The notes under the pieces: generated by a model
The model's input: the letters and a program-made list of their open reading frames with translations, nothing else
Databases searched by the model: none
Told to the model about the DNA's origin: nothing
Translations under genes and position numbers: made by a program
Shown here: positions 44,397-55,240 of the stretch, in pieces
Layout: each line of letters starts with the position of its first letter
Numbering within the stretch: position 1 is the first letter of the stretch
Source: Acanthacorydalis orientalis
Lineage: Eukaryota; Arthropoda; Insecta; Megaloptera; Corydalidae
Assembly (NCBI GenBank): GCA_034766995.1
Contig: CM068315.1
Coordinates: forward strand, 20,793,844-20,857,843
Reading direction: 5' to 3'
Length of the DNA stretch: 64,000 nucleotides

Positions 44397-45689
44397 CGAG
44401 AGTGGTCCCAGAAGTACCCGGCCTGACCTAGAGATGGCGGTAGTTGTTTGAAAAATATCACTGTATTAGGAAAGTACACAATCTATAAAGCATATGTTTC
44501 AAGTTTGAGGAAGCCACGTTGTTTAGTATTTGTTTGGCAGCCATCAATAATGAACGTTTTCAGTGAATTTGTGAATATGGAGAAAATTGGTCATCGTTAC
44601 GTGATACAATACTTTTATTTGAAAGGCCTCAGCCCAACCAATATAAAAGCTGAACTGGATTCTACTCTGGGTGAGTCTGCTCCTTCATTTACATAAGTGA
44701 AATATTGGGTAGCAGAGTTTAAACGAGGCCGTACGAGCTGCCAAGACGAGCATCGCAGTGGTCGACCAAATGAGCTGACGACTCCAGAAATGGTGAAGAA
44801 AATCCACAGAGTGGTACTGGATGATCGTCGACTGAAAGTGCGCGAGCTAGTAGACATAGTAGGCATTTCAAAAAGTGCGGTACATCGCATATTATCTGAA
44901 AATTTGGACATAAGAAAGCTGTGTGCAAGATGGGTGCCGCGTTTGCTCACACTCGAGCAACAACAGTGTCGTGAAGATGTTTCAATTGAGTGTTTAGCGA
45001 AGTTTCACAGCAACAAAGCAGAATTTTTGCGCCGTTTCATAACCATGGATGAAACATGGGTCCATCACTTCACACCCGAGACAAAAGAACAATCAAAACA
45101 ATGGACTGAAAAGGGAGAACCGGCTCCAAAGAAGGCGAAGACCGTTTCATCTGCAGGCAAGGTCATGGCGTCGGTTTTTTGGGATGCGCGTGGGATAATT
45201 TTCATTGACTATCTTGAAAAAGGAAAAACTATCAACGGCGAGTATTATGCGAACTTATTGCAACGTTTGAGCGAAGAAATCAAGCAAAAACGGCCGCATT
45301 TGGCTAAGAAGAAAGTGTTGTTTCATCAAGACAATGCACCAGCTCACAAATCCGTTATTGCAATGGCGAAAATTAATGAATTAAACTTTGCATTGCTACC
45401 TCATGCACCCTATTTGCCAGATTTAGCCCCTTCGGATTATTTTATGTTCCCAAACTTGAAAAAATGGCTCAGTGGTCAAAGATTTCCCAACGATGAAGTG
45501 ATGTCGGCAGTTAATGGGTATTTTAAGGAGCAAGACAGTTCTTATTATAAAAAGGGTATCGAACTTATTGAACATCGCTGAGAAAAATGTATAGAGCTGA
45601 AAGGAGATTATGTTGAAAAATAAATATATATTTTATCCAAAATTTTTGTGTTTTCTTTGTTGGGTCGGGTACTTCTGGGACCACCCTCG
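44397..45689 (+). mobile_element. Irritans-like mariner, nearly intact (family C)
   Basis: TA-flanked, 1,293 bp, a normal full length for mariner. The left TIR begins CGAGAGTGGTCCCAGAAGTA; the complement of the right end begins CGAGGGTGGTCCCAGAAGTA. The TIRs match at about 26 of 28 positions. It is the best-preserved DNA transposon in the window. Confidence 0.96.
44577..45623 (+). pseudogene. Mariner transposase, full length with two in-frame stops
   Basis: I chose ATG 44,577 (MEKIGHRYVIQYFYLKG); in-frame ATGs at 44,550 and 44,448 would only add non-conserved residues. Length to TAA 45,621 is 348 codons, normal for the family. In order: first helix-turn-helix, the basic GRP motif (EHRSGRP), second helix-turn-helix (VGISKSAVHRILSE), WVPRLL linker, then TMDETWVHHFTPET. 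The catalytic Asp residues are D158, D252 (FHQDNAPAHKS) and D287 (APSDYF), spaced DD34D. The ending CIELKGDYVEK is intact. Only TAA 44,694 and TGA 45,579 interrupt the frame; no shift is needed. The C terminus and YLEKGKTIN segment resemble irritans-subfamily mariners. Confidence 0.94.
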
Positions 45690-45984
45690 TAATCTAAATA
45701 AATCTCCCTAGATTGTAGTTACGCTCTTCAACAAAAATATATTTAATATATATGATGTGCAACAGGGATACTTCGTTGTTAAGTTTTCTATTAGGTTGGT
45801 GCAAAAATAATTGCCGTTTTTATCATTTTTAGCTTGGTGTCGATTTTTCTAGTTAACGTTATCTTTCGTTACAGTCATATGATACACCATTGTAAACAAT
45901 GAAATTGGTAGTACTAATTTCAGCATATGTCTATTATTTTTATTTTTTAGTATTATTGGATATAACCTCTTAAATTAGTTATAA

Positions 45985-46380
45985 AAAAAGTAAATTCGTG
46001 CGATTTTGTTGTATGAGTTTAAATCGAGACGTAAAGCAACAGAAACTGCTCGAAATATCAAATTTGTTATTGGCGAAGAGTCAATTAGTGAATGTACAGC
46101 TCAATACTAGTTCCAAAAATTTCGTAATGAAAACTAAAGCCTTGATGATGAAGAGAGTCCTAGGTGTAATTCAGCTAAAGACAATAATGATTCAAAAACC
46201 ATTATTGAAGCGGGACCACGTAGAATAACTCGAGAGGTGTCAGAAGAACTCGATATTAATCATTCAACAGTTGTTTGACATTTGAACCTAATTGGAAAAA
46301 CAAAAAAGCTGGATGAATGGATGCCGTATGAATTAAACGAACATTAAGCAATTCGGCGGTACGAAGTCTGCTTTGCGTTT
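45985..46380 (+). pseudogene. Mariner (cecropia-like) transposase N-terminal half
   Basis: Frame-shifted pieces read RKATETARNIKFVIGEE, FQKFRNEN, SLDDEESPRCNSA, IIEAGPRRITREVSEELDIN, HSTVV, HLNLIGKTKKLDEWMPYELN. This covers both helix-turn-helix units and the WVPHEL linker. Several stops are present. No first Asp is visible, because the copy diverges into unrelated sequence near 46,384. Confidence 0.85.
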
Positions 46381-46383
46381 CTT

Positions 46384-46582
46384 TTGCATAACATAAATAA
46401 TTTGGTCTTATTATAGTATTACATTTGTATTTGTTATTTTTATACGAATTTTTCTATTAAATAGCCAAAATACATTTGATAATTTCTCATATGTTTTTTC
46501 TGAACTATTTCCTAATTTTAATGTGTAATCTTATTATATATTCCTAAATATTTTACAAAGTTGGACTATCTGATGTTATTCT
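46384..46582. repeat. Unnamed interspersed repeat X, copy 2 (inside mariner)
   Basis: It matches 10,850-11,088 by eye over nearly its full length and sits exactly where the catalytic core of the host mariner should be. Confidence 0.7.
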
Positions 46583-46639
46583 CCGGACCTGTTTCTGACA
46601 GATCGTCATTTTTTTTAAATATTTGAGTAATTTCTTACG

Positions 46640-46790
46640 AAAGAAGGTTTTCAAAGATGGAGCAGCAGCTCAAAGCGCTTTCGATAAATTCGCTAATTTT
46701 AGGACTCCAGAATTTTATCTTATAGGAACAAACAAACTTGTTTCCCGTCAGGACAAATATGTGTAGGCCAATAATCTTTATTTTGATTAA
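46640..46790 (+). pseudogene. Mariner (cecropia-like) transposase C-terminal end
   Basis: KVFKDGAAAQSAFDKFANFR, then TPEFYLIGTNKLVSRQDKYV and a stop. This is the conserved end of cecropia-type transposases (usual form N.LVSRWQKCVD). One small deletion lies before the final residues. Confidence 0.8.
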
Positions 46791-46942
46791 TAAATAGAAT
46801 TTTAATTAATATATGCATCTTTATACTTAATAATGAAAAACCGCAATTATTTTTGCACCAACCTAATACGAATTGACGATTTCTTGAAAAAAAATTTCTT
46901 AAAGTATTATTTTTCGAAACAACAAATGGGAATTACACACAC

Positions 46943-46962
46943 ATATCTATCTATCTATCATC

Positions 46963-47032
<70 letters not shown>

Positions 47033-47045
47033 TGTGTGTGTGTGT
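46943..47045. repeat. (CA)n-(CTAT)n-(TA)n-(TG)n compound microsatellite
   Basis: Four simple repeats in succession, close to the mariner end. Confidence 0.95.
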
Positions 47046-47049
47046 AAAA

Positions 47050-48080
47050 AATATAATTTATACCATCACACGAACGAAACATAAACGCAAATTCAATCAT
47101 TCGATTGTATCAGGTCTTTTTTTCTTTTTCTCCGCGCTAAAGTTTCGAAACGTTCATTGGCGAAAGCTCTTTCTGAAACTTTTCGAAAAAGTTTATATAG
47201 TTTTACATAAGTAACAATGGCTGCTATATTTGTTATGCTGGCGCAGATTACGACTGCTTTATAAATTTTCTCTTGTAAACATAAAACGTAGTATACAAAA
47301 ACCCTACTCTCGTATAAAATTCTGTACAGATTCTTTTTATACAGTTTTAATACACATACATAAGTAAAAATCTATACACACTCGTGTAATATGAAAAATT
47401 AAAGTTTTGATTAAAGAAAATGAATATATTAATGACAATGAATGAATAGTTAGATTTAAAAAAAATGTTAAAAATATAGCTAATACTTCTAAATATTTAA
47501 TATAATTTTATAGTTTGTTTTGATCTTTATCTATCTTTCCAAATAGCAAAATTTTTGATTATAGATAAGTAGAGAACTCTGGCTTCTAAATCCCACCGAA
47601 TAAATCCTTAGTACTATGATTAAATATTCGTTCATCTTGAATTTATTAATGTTTTCGTGAATCGGTGATCTTACTAAAAGGTGGATCATTTTTGTAGCCC
47701 TCTGACAGGGCCGCATCTCGCAGTTCAGATAGTGGATCATCAGAGTTCTTAGAAAGCCACCCTTTACAGGTTTGAAAAATCTGTGATATTGTTGTTTACT
47801 TTTATAAATAAAGTAAGATTTTTATTCAGTCTCAGCCCCCTGCCTAAACTGTTAATTTTTTTAAAATCTAGTCTCAAGAGACAAATTGCGTACAAACCAC
47901 AAAATTAATTTTCATCTACATACTTGATAACTCATATAATTTATTCTACTTTCTGTTGTGTTAAAAATGTGATTATATTGAGTAAACAAACTTTTATTTC
48001 AAGACAGTTCTAGCACTGTTGCTAAATTCAGTCTAATAATAAATTATTAATAAATAAATTATTCACTCATTCCCCAAGTT
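47050..48080. other. AT-rich stretch with unassigned frame
   Basis: A reverse frame at 47,740-47,531 and an overlapping one reading SKNSDDPLSELRDAALSEGY look less random than usual. I cannot place them in a family. The rest shows nothing. Confidence 0.3.
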
Positions 48081-48084
48081 ATAC

Positions 48085-48165
48085 TTTTTTTTCTGATCAA
48101 AAAATGTTCAATCAATAATCATTAACTTATTATATTTTTTTGTACTTTGTGGAAGAGGGACTTAC
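48085..48165. repeat. Palindromic MITE family, half copy g
   Basis: TTTTTTCTGATCAAAAAATG, then TTCAATCAATAATCATTAAC. This is the outer end of the family arm. Confidence 0.6.
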
Positions 48166-48179
48166 ATGTGGAATTTCTG

Positions 48180-48955
48180 TTACCCTAACTAATAGTTTTA
48201 AATGTTATTTAGAAATTTTTTAAGGAAAGTAAAGTTGCTACAAAAATCTTTGTAAAGTTCTATTCTTTTTTAGGGCTTGCATACTTTATGTACACTATTA
48301 TTACTTCTGATTTTTCAATTGATTACAAATTAGAATCTGTTTCAAAAATTTTGTTATGGAACTAGTCTTGTATTCATAGTAAGCATTTTTACTATGCTTT
48401 TGTGTATAATATTTTATCCTCTTGATTTTCTAATATACAGATATGGTATTATTGTTTTATTATAAACGAACCGAGAAATACTGATTCATTTATTTTATCA
48501 TTTCAGAGTTTATTTTTTATCAAAAAATGCCCGGAGAGTATAGATTTTTTATTGTTTCAATTGATAGATAATTAATTATATAATATCGAGAGGCTGCCAT
48601 CTGCGAAAATCATCTCGCCAATTAATCATGTTGGAAAACACTGCCAGAAAAAACAAGTTCGTGCAGCCATAATATTTCACGGAGTTGGAATCAACGACAG
48701 CGAACCAGAACTCTTAGCAAGGAAACAATAGGAGGGATACGCTTTAAGAAGATGGGGTGGAATGGGGTGTTGCTTAGAATCAGGTTTATCTTGGTTTTTT
48801 TGAAAATTTTCCCAGATGTTCACTATTTGTGAAGATTAACAACATATGATAACCAGGATACAAACCATCAAATGAAAATGACTGTTTTCGGGGTCTCATA
48901 CTCCCAGGTACGATCTTCAATATTAAGATGATAATACAAAGGATGTATGGTCGTC
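48180..48955. other. Mixed non-coding stretch
   Basis: 48,590-48,790 is less AT-rich (GAGAGGCTGCCATCTGCG, GGGTGGAATGGGGTG-like words) but has no recognisable content. Confidence 0.35.
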
Positions 48956-49004
48956 GGGAAAAAAACTTCGTAACGGCGATTTTTTTTGTTTTAGTTCAGT
49001 TCGC

Positions 49005-49568
49005 TAGGCACCTATTTGCCAAGCTTTTTGATTTTCCTAGCTGTTTTAAGTAGTTCAGAACTATTGAATGATTAACGTCTAACTTTTGTGCAAGCTCTTG
49101 GATTATCGTACATTGTTTAGATTCTACTAATGCCTTGAGTTGATCGTTTTGAACTGGAAAAAAACGCCTGTGTTCTTCTTCATCTTCAAAGGCTCTCATC
49201 CCTACCACGAAAGTTTTGGAACCACCATTGCACCCTACCACCATTGCACCGTACCTTCCTCAACTTTCCCATACCAAAAGAATCGTTTAGTTTATGAGCA
49301 GTTTCTACTGCTATATCACCCGTTTTGAACTCATACGAAAAATTGCTCTTATTTACTTCTTTTCCATCCTTAATTCAATAGCTCAATTGAAACCAAAAAT
49401 AATAATAAAATCAGTCGATGTTACCAAATTCAGACCGAAAAATGCACTTAAAAATGATATTAATATGAACACGATGAAATTGCACTTTCATTAAAAAAAA
49501 TGAAGGTTATTCAATATATTAAGAGAATTCAGAAAACAACAACCGTTATTGTTTTCCTATCAACCTAA
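49005..49568 (-). mobile_element. Cecropia-like mariner, truncated copy 8
   Basis: The right end is a normal family leader ending CCTATCAACCTAA plus TA. In reverse, the helix-turn-helix coding is followed by KLGK, stop, VPSEL, the linker just beyond the usual deletion point. This copy therefore does not share the common deletion junction. Its left end is replaced by other sequence, possibly a second terminus (TCGTCGGGAAAAAAACTTCG at about 48,951). Confidence 0.78.
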
Positions 49569-49799
49569 TACATCAGTAATGAAAGGTTTATTGTATATGA
49601 TATCAAAATATGTCCGACATATGACTATTGTCATATCTTGAAAAATGACAGACTTGTTTCGACAAATAAATCGTAAGAGTTCAGTTTTTTCAGTTTAACT
49701 TCAACTTGTAAGTGGCAATGTATATGTAAGTGTAAATTTTATTATGCTTTTAAATAAAAGTCAGATTTGAAATCGACCTATAAATCTTTCAGTTCGTTT

Positions 49800-50345
49800 C
49801 TGTATCATTCGTGTCGCTTCTCTGGAAAAGTGAACGGATCCGAGTTCACAAATAATTAATCAAACGCGCAACAAATGAATGAATGTAAAAAATGGCGATT
49901 GTTGAACGCAATACGACAGGTCATTACGAGCAATTGTGTTTTAATTATCGTCATGTTGAGCGCGCACTGCAAGCATCACCGTGCGACGAGGATGGACGTA
50001 GTGCGTGCGACGCGACGTCCGTATATTTATTTCGTATTCGTACACACCGTCCATATCCTGCCGGTAGCCGTCTACCTGTCCGAGGACCTAACGATTCTCT
50101 ATTTGATGCTGTCACAAATAGATTTCAACGTGACTGTGGATCAACAACGCTCGCCACATTATACTGTTATTATAAATAATTGGTATAAGAAAGACAGTCA
50201 GAACTGGGCAACGTTACGAATAGATGGATTAATTTATGATGACTCGACAGTTTTATTATTTTTTCAAGTACTTTTATACATCCATCCAATGCTCTTACAA
50301 TGATGATGAGCGTTCGCGGACGGTGTAAGTCATTAAGGATGTTGG
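49800..50345 (+). other. GC-richer unique island with 142-codon frame
   Basis: The longest non-transposon frame of the window runs from ATG 49,875 to 50,303. Its early residues include a hydrophobic run (ITSNCVLIIVMLSAHC). A second frame of 95 codons overlaps it. The composition is driven by a GC-rich core (GTGCGACGCGACGTCCG). A donor-like GGTGTAAGT lies at about 50,321. It could be a 5' exon or regulatory DNA; no homology is recognised and I do not call it a gene. Confidence 0.3.
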
Positions 50346-50690
50346 CGTAAAGTTTTCCAACAAATTTATTTATTTAATCCTAGCAATACTAAAACATACT
50401 TTAAAAGGTAAATAAGAATTAAACTGAACGATTTTATTTCGAACAAAAATGTATATGAAAATTTATTTAAACATATAAATAAATATCTTTTAATTAAGAT
50501 CAAAGATATATAGGTAGTTGCAAAAACGCTAACTATTGACGAAAAACTATAAGATTGTTTTTTCCCCATTTTGAACCTGTATTAACATTTGAAATCGATT
50601 CATTGCATCGTTTAAAAGAACTGTTAATTTGAATTTTCAATATTTTTACACGTGTTCTAATGTAAAAACATAATATTATAGAATATAATA

Positions 50691-51893
50691 GTAGGTTGCA
50701 TTGAAAGCCGCTGTTCACGTATAGATGGCTCTAGGTGAGTATGCTATAGGCAGTGACAGCTGTCTTTTATGTCATTTTGTAGTGTAAACATTTCTTACTA
50801 AAATTGAGTCATCAGACTTCATCCTTTGTTTATACAAGAGCTTTTCTATAACCGAATTAGAATGGAACGCGATAAGTTATTTTTCAGATGTTTACTTCTA
50901 CACGACTTTGAATTGAAAAAAGTGCAGCTGAAGCTCATCGACTGCTTTCGAAAAAGTATGGTAAATCTGCTCCATCAAAAACAGTATGTAGCGATTGGTT
51001 TTGACCAATCGAAAGTGGTGATTGTGACGTTCACGACAAACAACGGCCAGGTCCATCGAAAAAGTTCGAAGGTGAACAACTGCAAGCTTTATTGGAAGAA
51101 AACCTTTATCAAACACTCAAAGAATTGGCTCAACAGCTGGAAGTCAATAAATTAAATATTTAACGACGTTCACAAGCTGTGGGAAAGATCCAGAAAGAAG
51201 AGAGATGGCTGCTACATGAATTGACCGAAAATGCCATTGTTAATCGTTTAAACATCTCGATTTCTTTGTTTGCAAGGCACAAAAAGAAGAGTTTCCTGTG
51301 ACGTATCGTGACCGGAAAAATAGATTTATTTCGACAACATGAAACGCAAGAAATCATGAGTTGGTCCTGGCCAACCATCAATGTCGACACCAAAGCGAAA
51401 CATCCACGGTCACAAAGCAATGCTCTCTATTAGGTGTGATATGGAAGGCGTCGTGTATTATGAGCAGTTGAAATCGAAGGGAACATTCACCGTCAAACGT
51501 TATCGACAACAATTGGAACGTTCTAATGATAATTTAATTCAAAAATGACCATCAATTAAATCCAATCGCCGAAAAGTGATTCTTCTCCATGACAACGCTC
51601 GGCCTCATGTTGTTATAACCGCCAAACAAACACTGATGGAGCTTGAATGGGGGGTTCTCGCGCAGCCAGCGCATTGTCCGGACCTGGCCCCAAGCGATTA
51701 CCTCCTGTTTTGATCGGTGCAACACGCTTTGGAAGATACACATTTCTATAACTACGGAGAAGTCGAAAATTGTGTTGCTGAATGGTTTAAAAGACTGGCT
51801 CAAAGAAATGGCTCAAAAGACAGACCAATTCTTTCGTTTCGGAATTCGATTTCTGCCAGAAAAGTGGCAGACGCCTATTGAATATAATTCCAA
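50691..51893 (+). mobile_element. Mauritiana-like mariner, 3'-truncated (family F, copy 2)
   Basis: The left end is TA plus GTAGGTTGCATTGAAAGCCG, matching the nested copy at 40 kb. The right TIR is missing: about 130 bp beyond CTGCCAGAAAAGTGG are absent, and the sequence passes into a jockey-like fragment near 51,890. Confidence 0.82.
50868..51870 (+). pseudogene. Mariner (mauritiana-like) transposase, frameshifted, first Asp lost
   Basis: It starts MERDKLFFRCLLLHDFELKK. After a shift come AEAHRLLSKKYGKSAPS, FEGEQLQALLEENLYQT and ELAQQLEVN. WLLHELTENAIVNRLNISI is the linker. At the first catalytic site the text is RIVTG then K.IDLF: the GATGA bases that encode Asp in the 40-kb copy are deleted. 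VILLHDNARPHVV and LAPSDYLLF keep the second and third Asp, 34 residues apart. The end (HFYNYGEVENCVAEWFKRL) is readable. Inactive. Confidence 0.85.
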
Positions 51894-51894
51894 G

Positions 51895-52560
51895 GTTTTT
51901 AATTGTATCCACACGTACAATTAAAACTCTGTTTAGACTGAGTTCGTCGATCACTTTATTGCGACGATTGATAAACAAGATCTCTTCCTATTTCTCAGGG
52001 CTCAGCCTCACTCGTCAAATAATATCGTACTCAGTAAATTCAGGTGGGTGTTGATGTAAAAGTCTCAGCTATCCAAATTATGTCACAATTGAAATATTTT
52101 TCGCAAATAAAGCAGTAGTTTTCTTTTTTGAAATGTTGTTGAGATACAGATTGAACAGTAATGGACCCACTACCCTGCCTTACTGAAATAATTGATTTGA
52201 TAGATATAAAACTATTCAAAAGATTATGCAGTCAAGAAAGGCTATGTGGATGAGTTTATAGAGGCTAAAGTTTCCAGACATTATCAACTGCTTTTTTAAT
52301 ATTGAGAATTACGGGTTAAGTGGTGTACTGCTATTGGAACCGCAAGCTTTTTGCTTCGTTAAGAGTAATGTCTGCTAGACTGTACTATGTTCCTGCCTTA
52401 ATTCGAACTGTTCGTCACTCAGGAGCTTTTTAAATGGCATCCGATCGACAATCTTTCTGTTAAAGGTATTTTAGAACACTTTAGTTAAGCAACAGAGAAA
52501 ATGAACAGAGTGATGGTTCACAGCATACTCCAACGGTTTACCGAAATTGGAATAGCAATA
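51895..52560 (-). pseudogene. Jockey-like reverse transcriptase fragment
   Basis: Read in reverse from 52,560: KIVDRMPFKKLLSDEQFELR, EHSTV, a KKAVDNVWKL-like piece, VVGPLLFNLYLNNIS, ALFAKNISI, then FINRRNKVIDELSLNRV and RVDTIKNLGIIF. These are successive palm motifs of jockey-clade reverse transcriptases. The catalytic FADD has become FAKN. It ends abruptly at the mariner junction and has no poly(A) tail. Several stops. Confidence 0.78.
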
Positions 52561-52727
52561 ACCTTAATAATCTTCTAAAGGAAAAAAAATAAAAGGTCAT
52601 TCTGGTTTCAAAATTCAAAAAATAGATTTTTATAAACTTTTGGAAGGTATACACTTTCAAGAATATACTGTGAAATGTTCAATGCGAAATTCAGAATAGT
52701 TCATGATTTACATCCCTTTAAGTAATA

Positions 52728-52776
52728 GCGGAGCACCTTACCGCGCGGATTCGGCTTTGTCGCGCGGCTGCTCCGC
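52728..52776. repeat. GC-rich double-stem hairpin
   Basis: The outer stem is GCGGAGCA against TGCTCCGC and the inner stem is CCGCGCG against CGCGCGG, both perfect. The terminal loop is 13 bases and a small asymmetric bulge separates the stems. It stands out in DNA that is otherwise over 70% A+T by eye. Confidence 0.9.
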
Positions 52777-52859
52777 CTTTAGTTTAATTTTTTTAAATAT
52801 TATAAAAGATATTAAAGTGCGAAAAATGTGACAGTGATGTGATTTTTGAAAAATATAGA

Positions 52860-53590
52860 TAGCGAGGTTTAAGTTTGAAATTATCAGTTCAATGTTCTTG
52901 TGGGGAAAATCATGATTGATAAATCATTTGAAATCAGTAGTCGTTTTGTTTTTGTAATGAGAATGCTAGGCATTGGTTTTAAAGACATTGAAAATTTTTG
53001 TAAACTAATGGATTTTGGTAAAGGTTTATATAGATCGATATATTGTTCGGCTGTCAATAGAATAAGTCCTGCAATAAAAGTTGTGTTCGACATTATCCGA
53101 AGTAAAGCTGCTGATGAACAAAAAAAGTTAAATGAAGTACCAGGATATCCATCAATTCAACGTCACGGTGTCAGTCCATGGTTCATGGGCAAAAAAGACT
53201 ATAGTTTTCTTCCTGGCACTGCATCATTAATTGGCAAATACTCTAATAAGATCTTGGACATCGTGCTCAAATCAACATCTGTAAAGCTTGTAAAAAATGG
53301 AAACATCTCAAAGATATGATCGAATACGAAGCATGGTATGAAGAACATGAATGTGAATGTGACAAAATCCACCATGGAAGTGCTGGAAAAATGGAAGTCG
53401 ATTCTGCCATTTAAATGTTCAAAATATCTGAAGAATTTCACAGTATAAAATATGAGTATTATATTGGGGCTGGAAATACAAAAACCCGCCAGTCCTTTCT
53501 GGATTCAAAACCATAAAGTGATGATTTCTTTGTAAGAAAGAAAAAAATGTGTTCTACATGTCAAAAAACGCATATATAAAAGAACAAGAG
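52860..53590 (+). pseudogene. Mutator-like (MULE) transposase relic
   Basis: The frame starting at 52,900 carries FEISSRFVFVMRMLGIGFKD, IENFCKLMDFGKGLY and AVNRISPAIKVVFD, the helical region before the catalytic domain of insect Mutator-like transposase-domain proteins. At 53,153-53,197 the +2 frame reads NVTVSVHGSWAKK, where the family has DGTW/DGSW: the first catalytic Asp codon is now CAT (53,177). The main frame resumes with PGTASLIGKYSNKILDIVLK. A further shift leads to ICKACKKWKHLKDM, HECECDKIHHGSAGKMEVDS, a stop, then FHSIKYEYYIGAGNTKTRQS. The CxxC, HHGSAGKME and IGAG-TKT order identifies the family. Confidence 0.78.
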
Positions 53591-53599
53591 ATGCCTAGA

Positions 53600-54385
53600 A
53601 GCATCGAATTTCCTCCGTTACAACGATGAACGCGTTTTTCTCCAAAGTACTTTTTTCGTTCGGCGGTTTTAATGAAAAGAAAACTATTTAACCGGATTGA
53701 AATTTTAGTACAATGAAAATTTTATATTTTTATTATTTAAGAATACTTAAATATGTGTTAAATCATTTTGACTCAATTTTTTAATTAAAAAATATATAAG
53801 AAAGCAAATAATAATGGTTTTCTTTTGTTATTTTAACAGTTCTATTCTATAATTAATTCAAAAAAATATTGGGTCTCCATGTTTCATCTCATCAATCATA
53901 TAAGTGAATTCACATGTCTAAAGTTAAGAATTAAAAACAGATTCAAATTATATGGTTACAAAACATCACAAAACCACGTATTTGTACATCGTTTTAGACT
54001 ACTGTCACACTGTTCCTGTTGCGCCACAAAATGCAACCAACAGATAGAAGAAGATTACTTTGAGGTAGATACGTACAAACATTTCCGTATGGACACATAT
54101 ACTGATCAACATGTTTTCATCTGTAGATTGAATTTTATGATGGTACAAATTCTTCATATGATATTGATCATAAATAGTCTTTACTGTCTGTAGAAATCAC
54201 AAAGAACGAATATTTAATGACGTTCTTATGATTTACTACTGTTGAATCTATACACTTCTTTATATCATAACACCGTTTGTGCAACATTTACCAACATACC
54301 ATTCTTTTACATTTAGATACACACACACACACTTACATTCATATTTATATTTATAATGAGTGTGTGTGTATATATTTTATTTGTT
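53600..54385. other. AT-rich non-coding stretch
   Basis: The 104-codon frame at 53,879-54,193 has no recognisable motif. Its cysteine/histidine pattern (SHCSCCATKC) is not a known finger. Doubtful. Confidence 0.35.
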
Positions 54386-54389
54386 CTTG

Positions 54390-54690
54390 AATAATAGTCG
54401 AAGCAGCGTCCGATTATCACAATAAGCATCAGTATACTGTATAATTGCTACCGTGTTACCGTCTTCTCAGCTGACTGTGTGAATTGAATGTGGTGCGCGG
54501 AAGAACGAAGAAGAGGCCGTGTAAGAAGAGGTGGATGAGGCCATTTAGTGCGTCTTTACATTTGACGTGTGTTTAGAACCGCGAATGACCTACGCCGGTT
54601 GCTACTGTCCGACTTCCATCTCATTCATCGGTGCCGTGGTCTAACAATGCTACCACAACACCGCACAACATTTCACAAGCAGTAAGTGGA
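54390..54690. other. GC-richer unique island
   Basis: It holds GAATGTGGTGCGCGGAAGAA, GAGGCCGTGTAAGAAGAGG, CCTACGCCGGTTGC and GGTGCCGTGGTC. A CAGTAAGTG donor-like word lies at about 54,680. No transposon match. Confidence 0.35.
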
Positions 54691-54922
54691 AGGTGAACGA
54701 ACGTACCATACTATTATTATTATCTTATAACTTTCCGCTTTTTTAATTGATGTTGAAATATGATACTTGTATTGAGTCGAGACTCTTGCAACTCTTGTAT
54801 TTTCTTGTATGTTATTATTGTCGTTATACGTGTGTACATTGGAGTTAAATAAAAACTGAGTGTACTGATTTGCATCGATGACATTATATTTCATCTTTAG
54901 TTGTGGGTATATTCGTATACAG

Positions 54923-54924
<2 letters not shown>

Positions 54925-55001
<77 letters not shown>
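54925..55001. repeat. (TA)n array
   Basis: Pure TA run. Confidence 0.97.
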
Positions 55002-55003
<2 letters not shown>

Positions 55004-55240
55004 ATAAGAGTAGGTTTTTCTACCAGTGATTCCTTCCATGCGTTCTCTTGATAACTTTCTCTGTTTTGAATAACCTGAATGGCTGTTCTCTACTATCGTT
55101 TTAGGTCGAATGAAATCTTCACGTGGATATTAAAGACTTTAACATCTATTTGAAAATGGCACACGTTTCGAAATTAATAGTAGAGTTTAGACACTCAGGT
55201 GATATAAAAAAAAGAAAACCATCAGGACAGTAGATATATA

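Larger units (their letters stand above)
45791..46866 (+). mobile_element. Cecropia-subfamily mariner with replaced core (copy 7)
   Basis: TA-flanked, 1,076 bp. TIRs TTAGGTTGGTGCAAAAATAA match at about 31 of 32 positions, and the right end reads TTATTTTTGCACCAACCTAA. The TIR form is essentially that of the cecropia-type mariners, including human Hsmar1 (from recall). The transposase N and C termini are present, but the catalytic middle is replaced by about 200 bp of interspersed repeat X. Confidence 0.92.

Noticed and set aside
47531..47740. Reverse frame as a retrotransposon gag fragment
   Set aside because: Neither this frame nor the neighbouring SDDPLSELRDAALSEG frame contains a diagnostic motif.
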